From contig MQVO02000043.1 of NCBI GenBank assembly GCA_001986395.2, positions 118,201 through 182,200 of the forward strand: 64,000 bases of DNA, in the 5' to 3' direction. Position numbers and translations under genes: made by a program. The notes below the pieces were generated by a model. It searched no databases and was not told the DNA's origin. It saw nothing but the letters and a program-made list of their open reading frames with translations. Position 1 is the stretch's first letter; the number at the start of each line of letters is the position of its first letter. Source of the stretch: Irpex lacteus. Its lineage: Eukaryota; Basidiomycota; Agaricomycetes; Polyporales; Irpicaceae. This document shows, piece by piece, positions 24,517 through 36,312 of this stretch.

Positions 24517-26882
24517 ATGACTACAGTATTCGACCGTATACCCCATCGATTCCGTTCCACCTTCGACTTCAAGTTCTCCAAGTTTTATCGCAGACACCCA
24601 CGCCCCATAATTGCATGGTACGCCTCGGACGACGAACCTAATGTATTGCCACTCCTCGTGCTCGTCGGGCTTTTATTCCTGGTGGTGTTCGTGCTGAGCC
24701 AGACACCCGGCATCTTGGCGTATCGTGCCACTGTCTGGCAACGACTGTCCTCTCTCAAGATACTTGCGAGGCCAGAATGTCCCACGGAGCCGTCACAACC
24801 CTTCTATCCCCCGCAACCTAGTCAGCTACAAAGGCTGCACGAGAAGTACCAGCATGTGGTCGGCAAGCTAAACAAGGTGATCAAGAAATACCAGGCGCTG
24901 CAAATTCAGCTCAAGGTGTGTGTCCTCTCCCTGAACCGTGCCCATCCATTGGATGCACTCAACCTTCGTCTATCTCATACTCATTCCGCCTTACAGGAGC
25001 AAAACGCACGACTCCAACACACAGAGCTCACGCTCAACTCCACAACACGTGACCTCGAGAGCCTGCAGTCCCAGAACAGGCATCTCGAGGCAGTTAACGA
25101 CACTCTCACGACCGAGAACGAACAGCTCAAGTCTGATAACGCTACTCTCGAACGACATGTCAAAGACCAGTTTCACGAACAGGAACGGCGCGTGAAGGAG
25201 TTTGAGCGGGAGCAGCAGCAGCTGGAGCAGGCGCTGCAGTTCTTGGAGGGTGAGCAGGAGTCGATGACGGTAAGTTAGTTCAACATTGTAGCCAGACATT
25301 CATCGAGCCTTTATTGATGCGAATATTGCAGTCGAAATGCCAAAGTATCGTTCGACGGTACCACACGGACAACGAGGAGCTGAAGGACCAACTCGCGGAA
25401 CGCTCGACGTCTCTGATGGAGCTACGGTCGTCCTCAGCGTCCTCTATCTCGCAGCTGCAGTCTCAGCTGGATGCATCGAAGCTGGAGAATGAACTGCTTA
25501 GGCATCAACTCGCTGACAACGCCGCCGCTTATGATACCCGTCAGAAGAGCCTCCAGCAACAGCTTGTCGAGACGGAAGCTCGATCGCAGGCTGCTATTCA
25601 ACAGCTTCGTGACGAGAATGCATCGTTGAAGCAGCAGTTGAAGGACCAGGAAAGCGAGCACGCAGAGAGCTTGAAGGAGCAGGAGAGCGTGCACATAAAG
25701 CGATTGAGAGAGCTAGAGAGCGAGCACGCGAGGCAATTGGGAGAACAAGAAGCCGAGCACGTGAAGCAGCTGAAGGAGCAAGAAAGCGAACAGATGAAGC
25801 AGCGGAACGCTTGGCTTGAGCGGATAACGCTGGCCAGTGCTGACCAGAGCGAAGTCAAGGTATGTATCTCCTATATATGATTCGAGCTCGCTCCTCACAA
25901 CATGTCCTTGTAGGCGAAGTTGGAGCGGATTCAGAGCGATCTCGAAGCCAAGTCTGTAGACGCCGCTAGACGAGAGTGCTGTGCCCAAATCCGCGACTCC
26001 TTCACCGAAGACTTCTCGTTCGTGCACGTAGAATCCCAATGTGCCCGGCACATGTACGAAGGCCAGCTCTCCGCAGCTCAAGCCGAGATCAGGACTCTCC
26101 GCGAGCAACTCGACAAATGTGTCAAGCGTTACGAACGACGTGCAGCGCGTCTCGCTCGTGCAGAGGCTGAAGGCGCCGACAAGGATCGTCTAGCTCATCG
26201 GTTGAAGGCACTGGAGGCTCAGAAGAAGGTGTCGGATGATCTGGAGAATATGCTCGCTGAGGCGCTCAGGAACTATGAGGACAAGTACGAGACGTTGGAG
26301 ATCTCGTTCGACGTTCTGGAGTCGGCGTATAGCTTCCTTGCGTCGGAGCTTGTGAGGACGGAGCATTTATTGAAGGACTCGAGAGGAGTGCAGAAGCAGC
26401 TCAGACAGCAGGTTTATGCGTACGAACATCCTGGGGAGCCTTTGCCGGAGGAGGAAAGCGAAGTCGAGGATGCGGAGTCTGTGGTTGAGGATGAGGATGC
26501 GGCTGAGGAAGCTGAAGTCGAGGCGAAACTCATGGACGAAGCACTCCCCGAGGAAGTGGAATCGGTGGATACCGACGTCGAGGAAGAAGAAGACGTTCGT
26601 GTCGCGACCGCTATGTCCTTCTCCGCGATGTCGACCTTCTCCGAACGTTCTTGGCCAGCTACTCCCGGACTGAGCTTCTCGAGCATGTCCAGCATCACCA
26701 CCGGCTCGTCACTCCGGTCACCTTTGAGCTCGCCTATCGTCATGTCCCCAGTATCCCCATCCCTTCGTCTACCGAGCAAACCACCCACAGAGGGGTTGCC
26801 TTCTGCTTATCCTCCAAGCGAGCCAGACGATGTCTTCGGAGGCTGGGCGATGTTAGACAGACGGAACTTGGACTCGACGTAA
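24517..26882 (+). CDS. Membrane-anchored long coiled-coil protein, 722 aa
   Basis: Four exons join in frame: 24517-24915, 24997-25269, 25332-25859 and 25914-26882 (723 codons with stop). The N-terminus is basic. One membrane segment lies at about residues 42-62 (LPLLVLVGLLFLVVFVL). Nearly all the rest, to about residue 560, is charged coiled coil rich in Glu, Gln, Leu and Arg. Residues encoded by 25638-25802 are five tandem 11-residue units of the type LKEQESEHxKx. The C-terminal part is acidic, then Ser/Pro-rich. The layout suggests a tether or golgin-like organelle protein. No specific family was recognised. An upstream in-frame ATG at 24451 would add 22 residues, but the one at 24517 is preferred because the protein then starts just before the basic segment. 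Confidence 0.82.
25638..25802 (+). repeat. Five tandem 33-bp units coding hendecad coiled-coil repeats
   Basis: Five consecutive 33-base units encode 11-residue repeats starting L-K/R/G and containing the core E-S-E-H or a close variant. Hendecad periodicity is compatible with a continuous coiled coil of slight right-handed twist. Confidence 0.85.
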
Positions 26883-27558
26883 CTTGTGTTAACGTCTATC
26901 TTCCACACCAACGTCACGAGTATATACCCAGCACAGCGATACCTGGTCCACGCTATATGCGACCGCTCGTCGATGGGCGCACGCGCGGCTCCCTACAACC
27001 TACCTCACCCGCCACACCAGCACCAGCCCCGCTTCATTCTCCCATCCTGCTCAGTACGACGGGTGTCTCGAGGGGGTCGTACGAAGCACGACCGAGGACC
27101 ATCACTACCTCTGTAGCATGGCTTGCCATGTGTGTATCGATTTGTAAGACGCTGCTATCATTATTAGATGTACAATCGTGTAAGTCTGGTGTTTGTATTT
27201 AATCGTACTTTAATTGTTGCCTGGATCAACTTCTCTTCCTGACTTTCTCTACTTTGCACTCTGAGTTTGTTGTGCGATCAGCTTAATGAGTTCTGTTTCA
27301 TTTGTGGGTACGTATACGTGCAAATAATAGTGGCCTCTGCGTTTTCCTACTATGTAGCGCGAGTGGTTTTCGATAGCCCCGATACAGATCTAATAAACAA
27401 GCGCTCAATGCCTTCCTCTTTAAGAAATATTCAGCTTGGTGGCGCTCGTGCGACTTTCATTCGCCGCTAAGGTCTAATTCAAGGTCACACTCTTACCTTC
27501 ACTCTAGCCACCCGCTACTAAGCTGCCACCTCCTTCGCCCTCCTAGCTAATTAATACA
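26883..27558. other. Intergenic region, no gene supported
   Basis: It lies between the coiled-coil gene stop and the Rpb3 start, same strand. It contains the 3' flank and the Rpb3 promoter region, including a pyrimidine-rich stretch before 27541. Short frames lack features. Confidence 0.5.
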
Positions 27559-29121
27559 ATGGCCCAAGAAGCAGAACCGATTGTCCGCATACGCGAGCTG
27601 AAGAAGGACAGGGTCAACTTTGTGCTGGAGAATGTGGACATGGCGTACGCTCACACAACCGCATGCTGCTGCAAAGTCAGCTCTCTAATGGGTGTGTCTT
27701 GGAATACAGAATGGCGAACTCAATAAGAAGAGTCTGTATGGCAGACCTGCCGACAGTTGGTACGCCTTGCTTTCCTTTGTGCGATGTCTCTCGCTGACAA
27801 ATGGATGACAAGCCATCGACCTTGTCGAGATTGAGTCGAATACAAGCTACCTCTCGGACGAGTTCATCTCTCATAGGCTCGGTATGATACCATTGCTCAG
27901 CACGAACTGTGACGAGGCTATACGTTACACCCGAGTGCGTCCTCCATCCTCTTTGTGAATAATCCCAGGTCTAAGCATAGCCGCCGCAGGACTGTACATG
28001 CTCGTCGTATTGCGCCTATTGTTCGGTGGTTCTGAAGCTAGACATAAAGTGTGAGACGGCTCATACCAAGATTGACGTGACCAGTGAACACTTGGAGCCA
28101 TCTGGACAATATGGTGTTGACGAGGGTGATGCTGGTGAAGAGCTGGGCAAGCGGGTTGAGGGGTTTGGACTTCCTGTGGGCAAAAGTGCGTGCTGTTTTG
28201 AACCATTCATTGGTCTTCTCTCATTGGTCTCTCTGTATGGCTACCTCAGACGATGCTACTGTTCCACCAATTCTTATTGCTCGTATTGGAAACGGACAAG
28301 AAATTAAAGCACGCTGCATCGCCAAGAAGGTGCGTATCCACAGGTTGGTAATTGAACGCGACTTATCGAGATATCTTCAGGGAATTGCTAAAGAACACGC
28401 AAAATGGTCCCCCTGCTCGGCCGTTGGTTTCGAGTATGATCCCCACAACAAACTCAGACACACTTCATATTGGTTCGAGCAAGATGAGAAAGCGGAATGG
28501 CCTCTTAGTGAAAACGCAAAAGAGGAGGAACCACCGCGTGAAGATGCGCCGTTCGACTTCAACGCCAAACCGAATAAGTTCTACATGCAGGTAGAGACGG
28601 TCGGAAGTCTAACACCGCAGGAGGTGGTCTTGAAGGTATTTCATCTTCGTATTATGCTTCAATTCACCCCTAATATTTCCAATTAGGGCCTTTCGGAACT
28701 TCAAACAAAACTTGCCAGTCTAATGGTCGGTTTGAAATCTGGTCCAGACCTCGACAACGACGAAACAAATCTACCCTCAAATGTACCACAAGCAAACGGT
28801 GCCCCTGCTACCACGGCGTGGGGTGGATGGGGCAACGCCAGTCCCAGGCAAGCCGGCGGTGCATGGAGCCCTAGTGCGGCTGCTGCAAGCAATACTTCGT
28901 GGGGTAACACAAGCCCTCGAGCAGCAGGCACCGGCGCATGGACTCCCGGTGCTGCAGCTGCGTCGAATACCTCATGGGGTGGGAGTCCAGCGGCTGCCGC
29001 TACAGGAGCAAATGCTTGGGGAGGCGGCGCATCGTCGGGGTGGGGTGGCAGTCCCAGTGGTAGCGGAGCCGGAGCTGGGTGGGGAAGCCCTGCACAGCAA
29101 CAGGGTGGATGGAACGTGTAA
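27559..29121 (+). CDS. RPB3: RNA polymerase II subunit Rpb3 with WG-rich tail
   Basis: Core subunit that pairs with Rpb11 to start Pol II assembly in the nucleus. The ATG at 27559 begins [17 protein letters not shown]. Spliced exons give [19 protein letters not shown], then [18 protein letters not shown], then [13 protein letters not shown], the alpha-motif region shared with bacterial alpha subunits. [11 protein letters not shown] supplies the C-x-C-x3-C-x2-C zinc site of Rpb3. Later blocks include [16 protein letters not shown] and [18 protein letters not shown]. At least six introns of 50-70 nt separate the exons. The last exon (from about 28687) adds an unusual tail of about 100 residues containing ten Trp, nearly all next to Gly, Ala or Ser, in Ala/Ser/Gly repeats such as [12 protein letters not shown]. 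The core assignment is firm. The role of the tail is unknown. Confidence 0.93.
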
Positions 29122-30461
29122 TGATCTGCTCGTGCGTGTATATAATTTCTTGTGTCTCTATTGCCACATACTGCAATCGGCTCCGGCTCTGGCAATTGCC
29201 GTTGGTTCTGCGGTAAATGGGTTTGTGAATGAAATAGCTGATACAAATAGTGTCGAGGTTTGAATATCTAGAACCCTGAGACAACATAAAGCTATCTCCC
29301 TCTCATTCCCCAATTCAGCCCTCCTGCATCTGCAAGAGAAGCAGTTAGACGTTTGTGGGTTTCTCATTTGGTTTATTATAGTAGGATTGACCATCCTTAT
29401 TGATCATCGTCACTATAGGACCTCTGCCGCCCGGTGCATTCTGGGTTTCATCTTCATCTTGCGTCTTCTTTCACTGAGAAATATGATTGTCACGAAAGGC
29501 TGTATGGGCAGAACCTCAAAGCATCGCAACTTTGCGGCCCATATCATTGTGAGATGCAGAATTGGGTTCGGAGCCAGACATCCTCCGATTCTGAAATACG
29601 CATCTACTCACACCACCTTGCCATCAGCACACTTCTCGTGGGTATCGGTGATAGAAGAGGCTTCCTCTTTTCTACTACATCGTAAGTTTGCGGCCTTCAG
29701 AATGAAGTGGACAACATCGTGACAGATGCATCGTGGGCGCAACCTGAGGAGAATGCAGGCGCAGTCGCAAGTTCCAGGTATGTGTGATCATCCGTGCTAT
29801 TATAGATGTTTGTGTCATAATTCAGTTCATGAACAGTAAACCTTATGCAAAGCGCAGGAGCTGGTGCGCGAGGGTTGGTCCATGAACGAGCCTCACGGTG
29901 ATCAGCAGATGATTGGTTAAGTTGTTCGTGATTCCTGTGTCTCTATTAACCTCTTCAGGAACATTTTGTGAGCGGTCCCTTACTTCACTACAGCCAACTG
30001 AAGGTTCAATTTGAGGTGCCTTTATCATTGCATCTGCCGAGGTAGCAGCATCTAGGAAGACAGATGATACATGGATTCTTGACCTCTTCCAGGAAGATCG
30101 TTGGACGGATTTATGCTCTACAATCAGCGATGGGTCAGGTAAGTTTTGGTTTGATTCAGTTTGTTTGGACGAAGCGTAACATTACCATATAGGCAAAATC
30201 CTCAGCTTGACTTAGGCTGATTTACACAACTGTATTCTGAAACCACGGCCAACGCTGTTCAGAAGTTAGCATACATACATGTCATGAGGCCTAAGGTATG
30301 ATGCGGTGGTAATGATTAGCATGATATGTATAATGCCGCACAACATATATAGCACCCACCATATATCCAGGAAACCCGCAGACCATCGGCAGGAAGACTT
30401 CGTTGACAATCCTTTTCCGCCCCATTTTCCCATTCAACTACACAGAATACCAACGTCAGCA
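29122..30461. other. Region with possible gene remnants, no intact gene
   Basis: Fragments with coding look occur on the plus strand, for example the open frame around 29464-29690 and a short one near 30050-30140 (TDDTWILDLFQEDRWTDL). They sit between plausible GT and AG sites but cannot be joined into one credible frame, and none was recognised. It may be a decayed gene or an unmodelled one. The part before 30461 is the promoter of paralog D. Confidence 0.3.
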
Positions 30462-32189
30462 ATGTCCAACTCAGTGCAACCCCAAGAATCCGATATATCA
30501 ATTATGCAGAGCTCGTAAGTTTATCGCAAGAGTGCCTTAGTCGTCTCACTGACTGTCGTCTGTCCATTAGTATGATAGGTGCTTACATGCTTATGGCTTG
30601 CTCATGTAAAGTCGCTCCCCATGAAAGACTACGCAATATCTACATCTGATGCTGTGACTTTTAGCCTTATGCTGCTATGAGTGGGCCGTGACCTTTGGCC
30701 AAGAAGTCGATCATATATGGTCTCAAAAGTGGACTTTGTCGACGTGGATATTTGCTGTTAGTCGATACGCAACACTCGTCTATTCTATCCTCCAGATGTT
30801 GCCTATTGCAAGTCATACTGTACGTACTTCGAGTCATTGTTACATACAATAGAGTACCTACTGATGAAACATCATATTTCTAGAGGTATGGTCGTATCAT
30901 GTTCGCAGATATTACGTACCTACCAATCAACTCTTCTATAGCTGTGTGGTGATGATACGTTTGGGCGGCGTATTCATCCTCCTTCAATACCTCGCATTAG
31001 CACGTAAGGGGTCCCTAAATGGCTCTATACAGCAACTCAGCTGATTATACACACAGTATTCACAGGCTTAAGAACTGCTGCGCTGTGCAATCGAAATATA
31101 TGGCTCTTCATCGTCGTGTTTGGCCTCGGTGTGGTTCCGGATATCAGCAATTTGGTACGCCGGAGCGACTACGTATGTCATCTTGGATCTAATTCTTATT
31201 CATCCATATAGCTAGAATACATTAACGGAATCGTACTATATCTCACAATGAAGGATATTCCTATCCAAGTATGTGAAGAAAAGGTCTTACTATCCCCAGC
31301 AGTGACCTTTGGGTACGTATGACATTCCTAGCCATTCTATCTAGTCATGACCTATATTTACTATCAACAATAGGTGTAGGTGCTTACTCAATGGCATACG
31401 CGGCCATGTGCACTAACTCCTTGATTTGGCCAGTATCCGTGAGCGTCCGCCTTGCTGTCATAGCAGCAGACGTTATCGCCCTCGCAGTAAGCTGGAACAA
31501 GGCTGTCGGGACCGTGAGAGAAGCAGCTCGCTTCAATATAGAAGTCTCTATCAGTGGGGTGCTGATCCGAGACGGTGAGTACAATCTCTCGTCGGCTCAT
31601 CCAATGACTGTACTGATGGTATTGTAGGTACAGTGTTATTTATGTAGGTGATACCGTGACTGTAATATGTCCGCTGATTTATCCTGACGGCCTATGGCCA
31701 CCCTGATTCAGAGGCCTATTGGCACTCAACATATTCGAGATTGTGTCCAATACTATTGTGTGTCCGCCTGCTTCTCTTCTCGAGTATTCAGGTTTACTGA
31801 CCAGTTGTCCAGCCCAAAGGCATGATCATCGAACCAGCGAATTCCCTTATTGCACCGTCAGTACTTTGAGCTTTCTACTATCTTTGGCTATTAGCTTGTC
31901 CTGAGCGTTGAATCTTCTTATATTTGACTCTAGACTGTCATCAATTCTCATGTGTCGATTCATACTAAACCTGAAGCAAGCAGCGAGCCCGAAGGATAGC
32001 ACCGCTCATATGTCAGCTATGGTCTTCAACTCTGACGTCCTCATCGGCAATCTGGGCGGTTCGCTGCATCTTGGACCGGAGGGCGATGCGACAAGTACAG
32101 CGGCACTGGCAGCTACCGCAGAAAATAACGTCATCGAAATCGTACAGTGTACGGCCGGCTCTTCGGCCCACATACAGGTAGCGTCGTGA
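30462..32189 (+). CDS. DUF6533-type multi-pass membrane protein, paralog D (inverted copy)
   Basis: The start is the ATG at 30462 (MSNSVQPQESDISIMQSS, then GTAAG). Exons follow the order seen in paralogs A-C: YEWAVTFGQEVDHIWSQKW and STWIFAVSRY, then LGGVFILLQYLALA, FTGLRTAALCNRNIW, a membrane block with VIAADVIALAVSWNKAVG, SGVLIRDG, TVLFIGLLALNIFEIV, and MCRFILNLKQA with a short acidic tail ending at 32189. The junction through GTAGGT near 31645 to an AG at about 31712 restores the family pattern. It is more diverged from B and C than they are from each other and lies on the opposite strand. Function unknown. Confidence 0.75.
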
Positions 32190-32813
32190 AACAATACTAC
32201 AAGTGAGTGTGTTTTCCATGAAGTTCTGGATAGCAATTGTCTCACCTGGTTTACATCACCCTGCCTCCGACTTGAATGCCCAAGTATACTTCATTTCCTA
32301 GAGGGTTCCCAACTGCCGACTAGCAGGCGCGTTTCCTTTGTAGCCGACCGTTGATTGTGCTCTGTCAGCCTTCTACCCCATCAGGATACGAGTATACCGT
32401 TTCTTATTAAATAGAACAACTGTTGCCTTTCCATCGACTTCCTATCATACAATCCGCTGCTGATACCGACTATTCAGTGCATTATGCTCCATACAATCCG
32501 AGATGTTTGAGCCCCTGGTTGTGATTGTACGTAAGTACTTACACTGCAACCCGCTTCAACTCGATAAGCCGTTCGGTACGTTTGAACATCGATGATGTAT
32601 GAAGCCCCAAGGCCAGTGGTCACAACAAATTGATTGCAGGCACAGTCAGGAGTAGTCAGGAGTCGCTGCCAAATTTACAATATCTTTCGACTGAGGAAAA
32701 CAACTTGCCCGGCTCGAATCATACGAGACGACCTGTCGGCGCTTAGCGTTTAAATATCATTAAACAGCCGCTTCCATAGCATCCCACTCTCACTCGGACC
32801 CCTTCGTCTCGCC
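32190..32813. other. Intergenic region, no gene supported
   Basis: It separates paralog D from phosphomevalonate kinase on the same strand. It probably contains a 3' flank and the kinase promoter. No specific site was recognised. Confidence 0.45.
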
Positions 32814-34713
32814 ATGACCGTGATTTCCTCGCCTGGGAAGGTGCTGCTTGCTGGCGGATATCTTGTCCTCGACCCCAAATACTCGGGAATCGTGGTATCC
32901 ACGAGCTCGAGATTCTACACAGTTGTGTCGGACGGCGTGCGGAACGGAGCGCGTGGGACCCAGACCCCGATTCAGATTCGTGTGCGATCGCCGCAGTTCG
33001 TCGGTGCGACCTGGGTTTATCTCGTCCATGTCGATGAGACCGCCGTGCGTGTTGAGCAGCTTGCAGATGAGTGCGTAGTCGCTGTATAAGATCTTTGTGA
33101 TGTCCACAGGCTGATTGACTGACAGTACTACAACGACGAGCACGAAGAATAAATTCGTGCAATTAGCCATTGAGCGTGTCCTGCTCCTCGCCCTGGAAGT
33201 AAAGGGTGCAGCATCTCTTCGAGAACAGCTTGCTGCAGGGTACGATATCGTGATCGTCGGAGACAATGATTTCTACTCTCAGAGAGCTCAGGTATGTTTC
33301 TCGCCGGATATGTTTCTCTCAAACAGGCAGCTTAATAGTCTTGTGTAGCTCTCTTCTCGGAATCTTCAGCCGACCCTTGAAAACTTAACCCAACTCCCAC
33401 CTTTCTTGCCTACCGGAGTGAAACTAGCTGAAGTACACAAAACTGGTCTAGGTTCCTCAGCGGCATTGATCACGTCCCTCGTTTCTGCACTCCTCCTCCA
33501 TCTGGGTATAATCCCGAGCGATTCCTTCACAGCCGAAGGCGGGCTTGATTCAGCCAGCGAGGGGAGGAAATTAGCGCACAACACCGCTCAGTATATCCAC
33601 TGTCTCGCTCAGGGCAAAGTAGGCTCTGGATTCGACGTATCATCCGCGGTATTCGGAAGCCAGCTTTACACGCGCTTCGACCCGCAAGTCATCCAGCCTC
33701 TGATGGAAGATAATCTGGTAAGTGCGCTCACGGCTGCACTATAAGTGTGGCGTCCTGACGGGACGCCACAATGATTCTCATGATCTGACCCCATGCGTCC
33801 CAGGCATCAACGCAATCCTTGTCCCGAATCCTCTCTCCGTCAAATCCTGCATGGGATTACCGAGTAGAGCCGTTCAGACTGCCTCCTCAAACGAGATTGA
33901 TGCTTGCAGATGTAGATGCCGGAAGTGACACACCATCGTTGGTTGGGAAGGTTCTGAAATGGAGGAAAGAGAATCCTACAGAAGGTATGCCCTTCATGTT
34001 ACCTGTTTGACCTGACTAATACCAGCTTCAATTCAGCCAACGCGCTATGGGACACTATCGACTTCCTCAACCAATCTCTCGCCAAGGCCTTGCTCAAGCT
34101 CTCGGAAATAGCAGAACAAAGCCCTGACGATTACTCACGCGTTGTCAAATACCTCGCCAGCCTTCAGAATGTCCAATGGCTTGCACACCCTGCTATCCCA
34201 GCGCACGAGTTGAGTGTGATCGAAGCCTTCGCTGAGGTGCATCAACATTCCGAGGTCAGTGTATATCTACTGCACGTTCTGATTATCATGGAATTGAACT
34301 GAGCGGGGCGCGTGTGTTATGTCGCTTACAGGATATCCGCGCGAAAATGCGTGAGATGGGCAAGCGCTCCGATGTACCTATCGAACCGCCTGAACAGACG
34401 GAACTGCTTGACGCATGCGTGTCGGTTGCAGGCGTCATCGGCGGTGGAGTCCCTGGAGGTACGTACTATCTTCCATTTCCATGAGCCAGCCACTGATATG
34501 TTTGCAGCTGGCGGTTACGACGCAGTTTGGCTCCTTGTCTTCGAGCCGAAAGACAATGCGGCTACCACACAGCTTCCTGCCTCACGCGTGGAGGCAGTAT
34601 GGTCTTCATGGAAGAAGCTGGACGTATCTCCACTCTCAGCGGCGGAGAGCGTCGCCAAGGGTGTACGTGTGGAGAACATAGAGAGTATCAAGGGTCTCAA
34701 AGAACTGTTGTAA
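32814..34713 (+). CDS. ERG8: Phosphomevalonate kinase (GHMP family)
   Basis: It phosphorylates mevalonate-5-phosphate to the diphosphate in the cytosolic mevalonate pathway leading to sterols and other isoprenoids. The ATG at 32814 opens MTVISSPGKVLLAGGYLVLD, the family N-terminal motif. The GHMP ATP-binding loop is HKTGLGSSAALITSLVSALL (about 33437-33495). A later SGFDVSSAVFGS block and the C-terminal GVIGGGVPGAGGYDAVW complete the fold. Introns lie near 33069-33125, 33292-33348, 33718-33803, 33984-34035, 34256-34330 and 34459-34506. The intron at 33718-33803 holds a perfect 9-bp hairpin. No disruption is seen, so the gene looks functional. Confidence 0.93.
33747..33769. repeat. Perfect 9-bp intronic hairpin in phosphomevalonate kinase gene
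   Basis: GTGGCGTCC (33747-33755) and GGACGCCAC (33761-33769) are exact inverted copies separated by a 5-base loop. The hairpin lies entirely inside an intron. Confidence 0.85.
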
Positions 34714-34995
34714 AGGCACGGGGCACATGTCGTGCCTCCGGGAATGGTGATGTAAACATAGGTACACTTTTAGGCTGATAACTGAATGATATGATTTTGG
34801 CTTTCCGAATGTTAACAGTTCCCTTGAGCTTTGGCGCAAAAATCAGCTCGTCGAGATGCCCTACTCATAAAGTCAATATACTAGATAGATAAAACAATGT
34901 GCTGTCGAATTTGTCAACAGCGTCTCAGCGAGAATGGCCTTCTGTGCCTTTAACTTCCCTATATGCCGACATGAGAGTAGCCGGGTATATAAAGC

Positions 34996-36312
34996 TCAAG
35001 CGAAGAAGGCGACAGCGAAAAGCGTGCCAAGAGCAGTGGCGGCCATCGACAGTTTCACGGTATCGGCACCGCTTTGCGAAGCGCCAGTTGTGCTGGAACC
35101 GCTAGCTTCGCCAGAGTGAGAAGCTGAACTGCTCGCTGCAGCGCTGCCGGAGCTGGAAGGCTTGGAAGTGGCGGCGGATCCGGAGGTATTTCCGCTGCCA
35201 CTGGCACTCGCGGTGACTGATGCAGAAGTGGAAGCGAGATCAGTGTACAACGCAGACGAGGCACTGGTCACACAGTTGGATGAGGCAGCAGCGACGGGAG
35301 TGTAGGGGATGGTCGTGATAGGGCCAAGTGTCTCAGGAGGTTGAGCGTAGGATGTGGTATGACCGCCTGGAAGGGTGTAGATACCAGGAACGATGATGTT
35401 GTCTGAGTCGCAGACCTCAAATGTACCGGCAGGGGCTCCATCACCAAGAGTATACTTGGATGGGCAGTTGTAGCCAAGACCGATACGATCGAGAGTATGC
35501 TGGCATAAGCCTTCAGGATTGGTGCCATCATTCTTGCAAACCTTGATGCAGAACTGGTTGTTGCCGATAAACCTACAGAGAATTATCAGAACAAGATGCC
35601 GAGCGTTACACATTAAGGAGGTCACCTACTCTGTCCAGTGAACAACTTGCCCAGCGTTGTTTGCGCTGAACCTCGTTGAGTACACGAGACCGCCGATGGG
35701 GTTACCGGCCTATGAAGGCAGCATCATTGTGAAGAAAATCCAAACTCAAAATGAGCAAACTTACGGTGTCCTGTCCTCCAGAATCAAGTTCACCACCAGA
35801 ATCACCATCCCGGATGTTGATCTTCGTTTGATCAATAAGACCAGTAATCATGGTGTAGTCGGGAGTGTTGAGGACCTGGACACCCTTGAGGGTACCGTCT
35901 AGCATGAGGCGAGTGCCATGGCCTTTCTTGGTACACCATGCAACCTCCTCGCCTTCAGTGTCTGAAATGTTCTGATTCGGTTTTGCAGGTGCCCAGAGAC
36001 AGAAATCTGGGAGTTAAACCAGTCGTAAGAAAACATGTTGATCTTTATGACAATGAGATACTTACCTGTGATGTCGTTCACGAAGGATGTTTGGCAGAGC
36101 GAGTTCTGGTTCTCTGTGGTAGAGTTACATCTGTTATAGCCAGTTTGGGGGCCACGAAGAAAGGGGTCATTAGGCCCATAAACCTGCTGAGGTGCGTCTG
36201 TAGGGTGGGGGAAGCTGAAAGAGATTAGGGGAGTAGCGGGGAAAGTGGGCACATTTCCCTGAGCATAGGCAACAGCGGCGAAGACAAGGGCTGAAAGAGT
36301 GACACGGGACAT
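34996..36312 (-). CDS. Secreted GPI-type glycoprotein ('macrofage activating glycoprotein' family)
   Basis: The ATG at 36312 gives a signal peptide (MSRVTLSALVFAAVAYAQG). Exons are 36312-36066, from 36006 on, and further ones separated by introns near 35710-35765 and 35578-35632. Family landmarks are CQTSFVNDITDFCLWAPAKP, TEGEEVAWCTKKGHGTRL, TPDYTMITGLIDQTKIN, GGLVYSTRF, NNQFCIKVCKNDG and a Cys-rich CQHTLDRIGLGYNCPS block. The C-terminal 90 residues are a Ser/Ala/Gly/Thr-rich, probably O-glycosylated stalk followed by a hydrophobic end (MAATALGTLFAVAFFA) that fits GPI-anchor addition. Basidiomycete homologs carry this database name, but no enzymatic function is established. Location is inferred as cell wall or surface. 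Confidence 0.85.

Noticed and set aside
34527..34778. Extra frames inside the last phosphomevalonate kinase exon
   Set aside because: They overlap the conserved C-terminal coding sequence in other frames and have no independent support.
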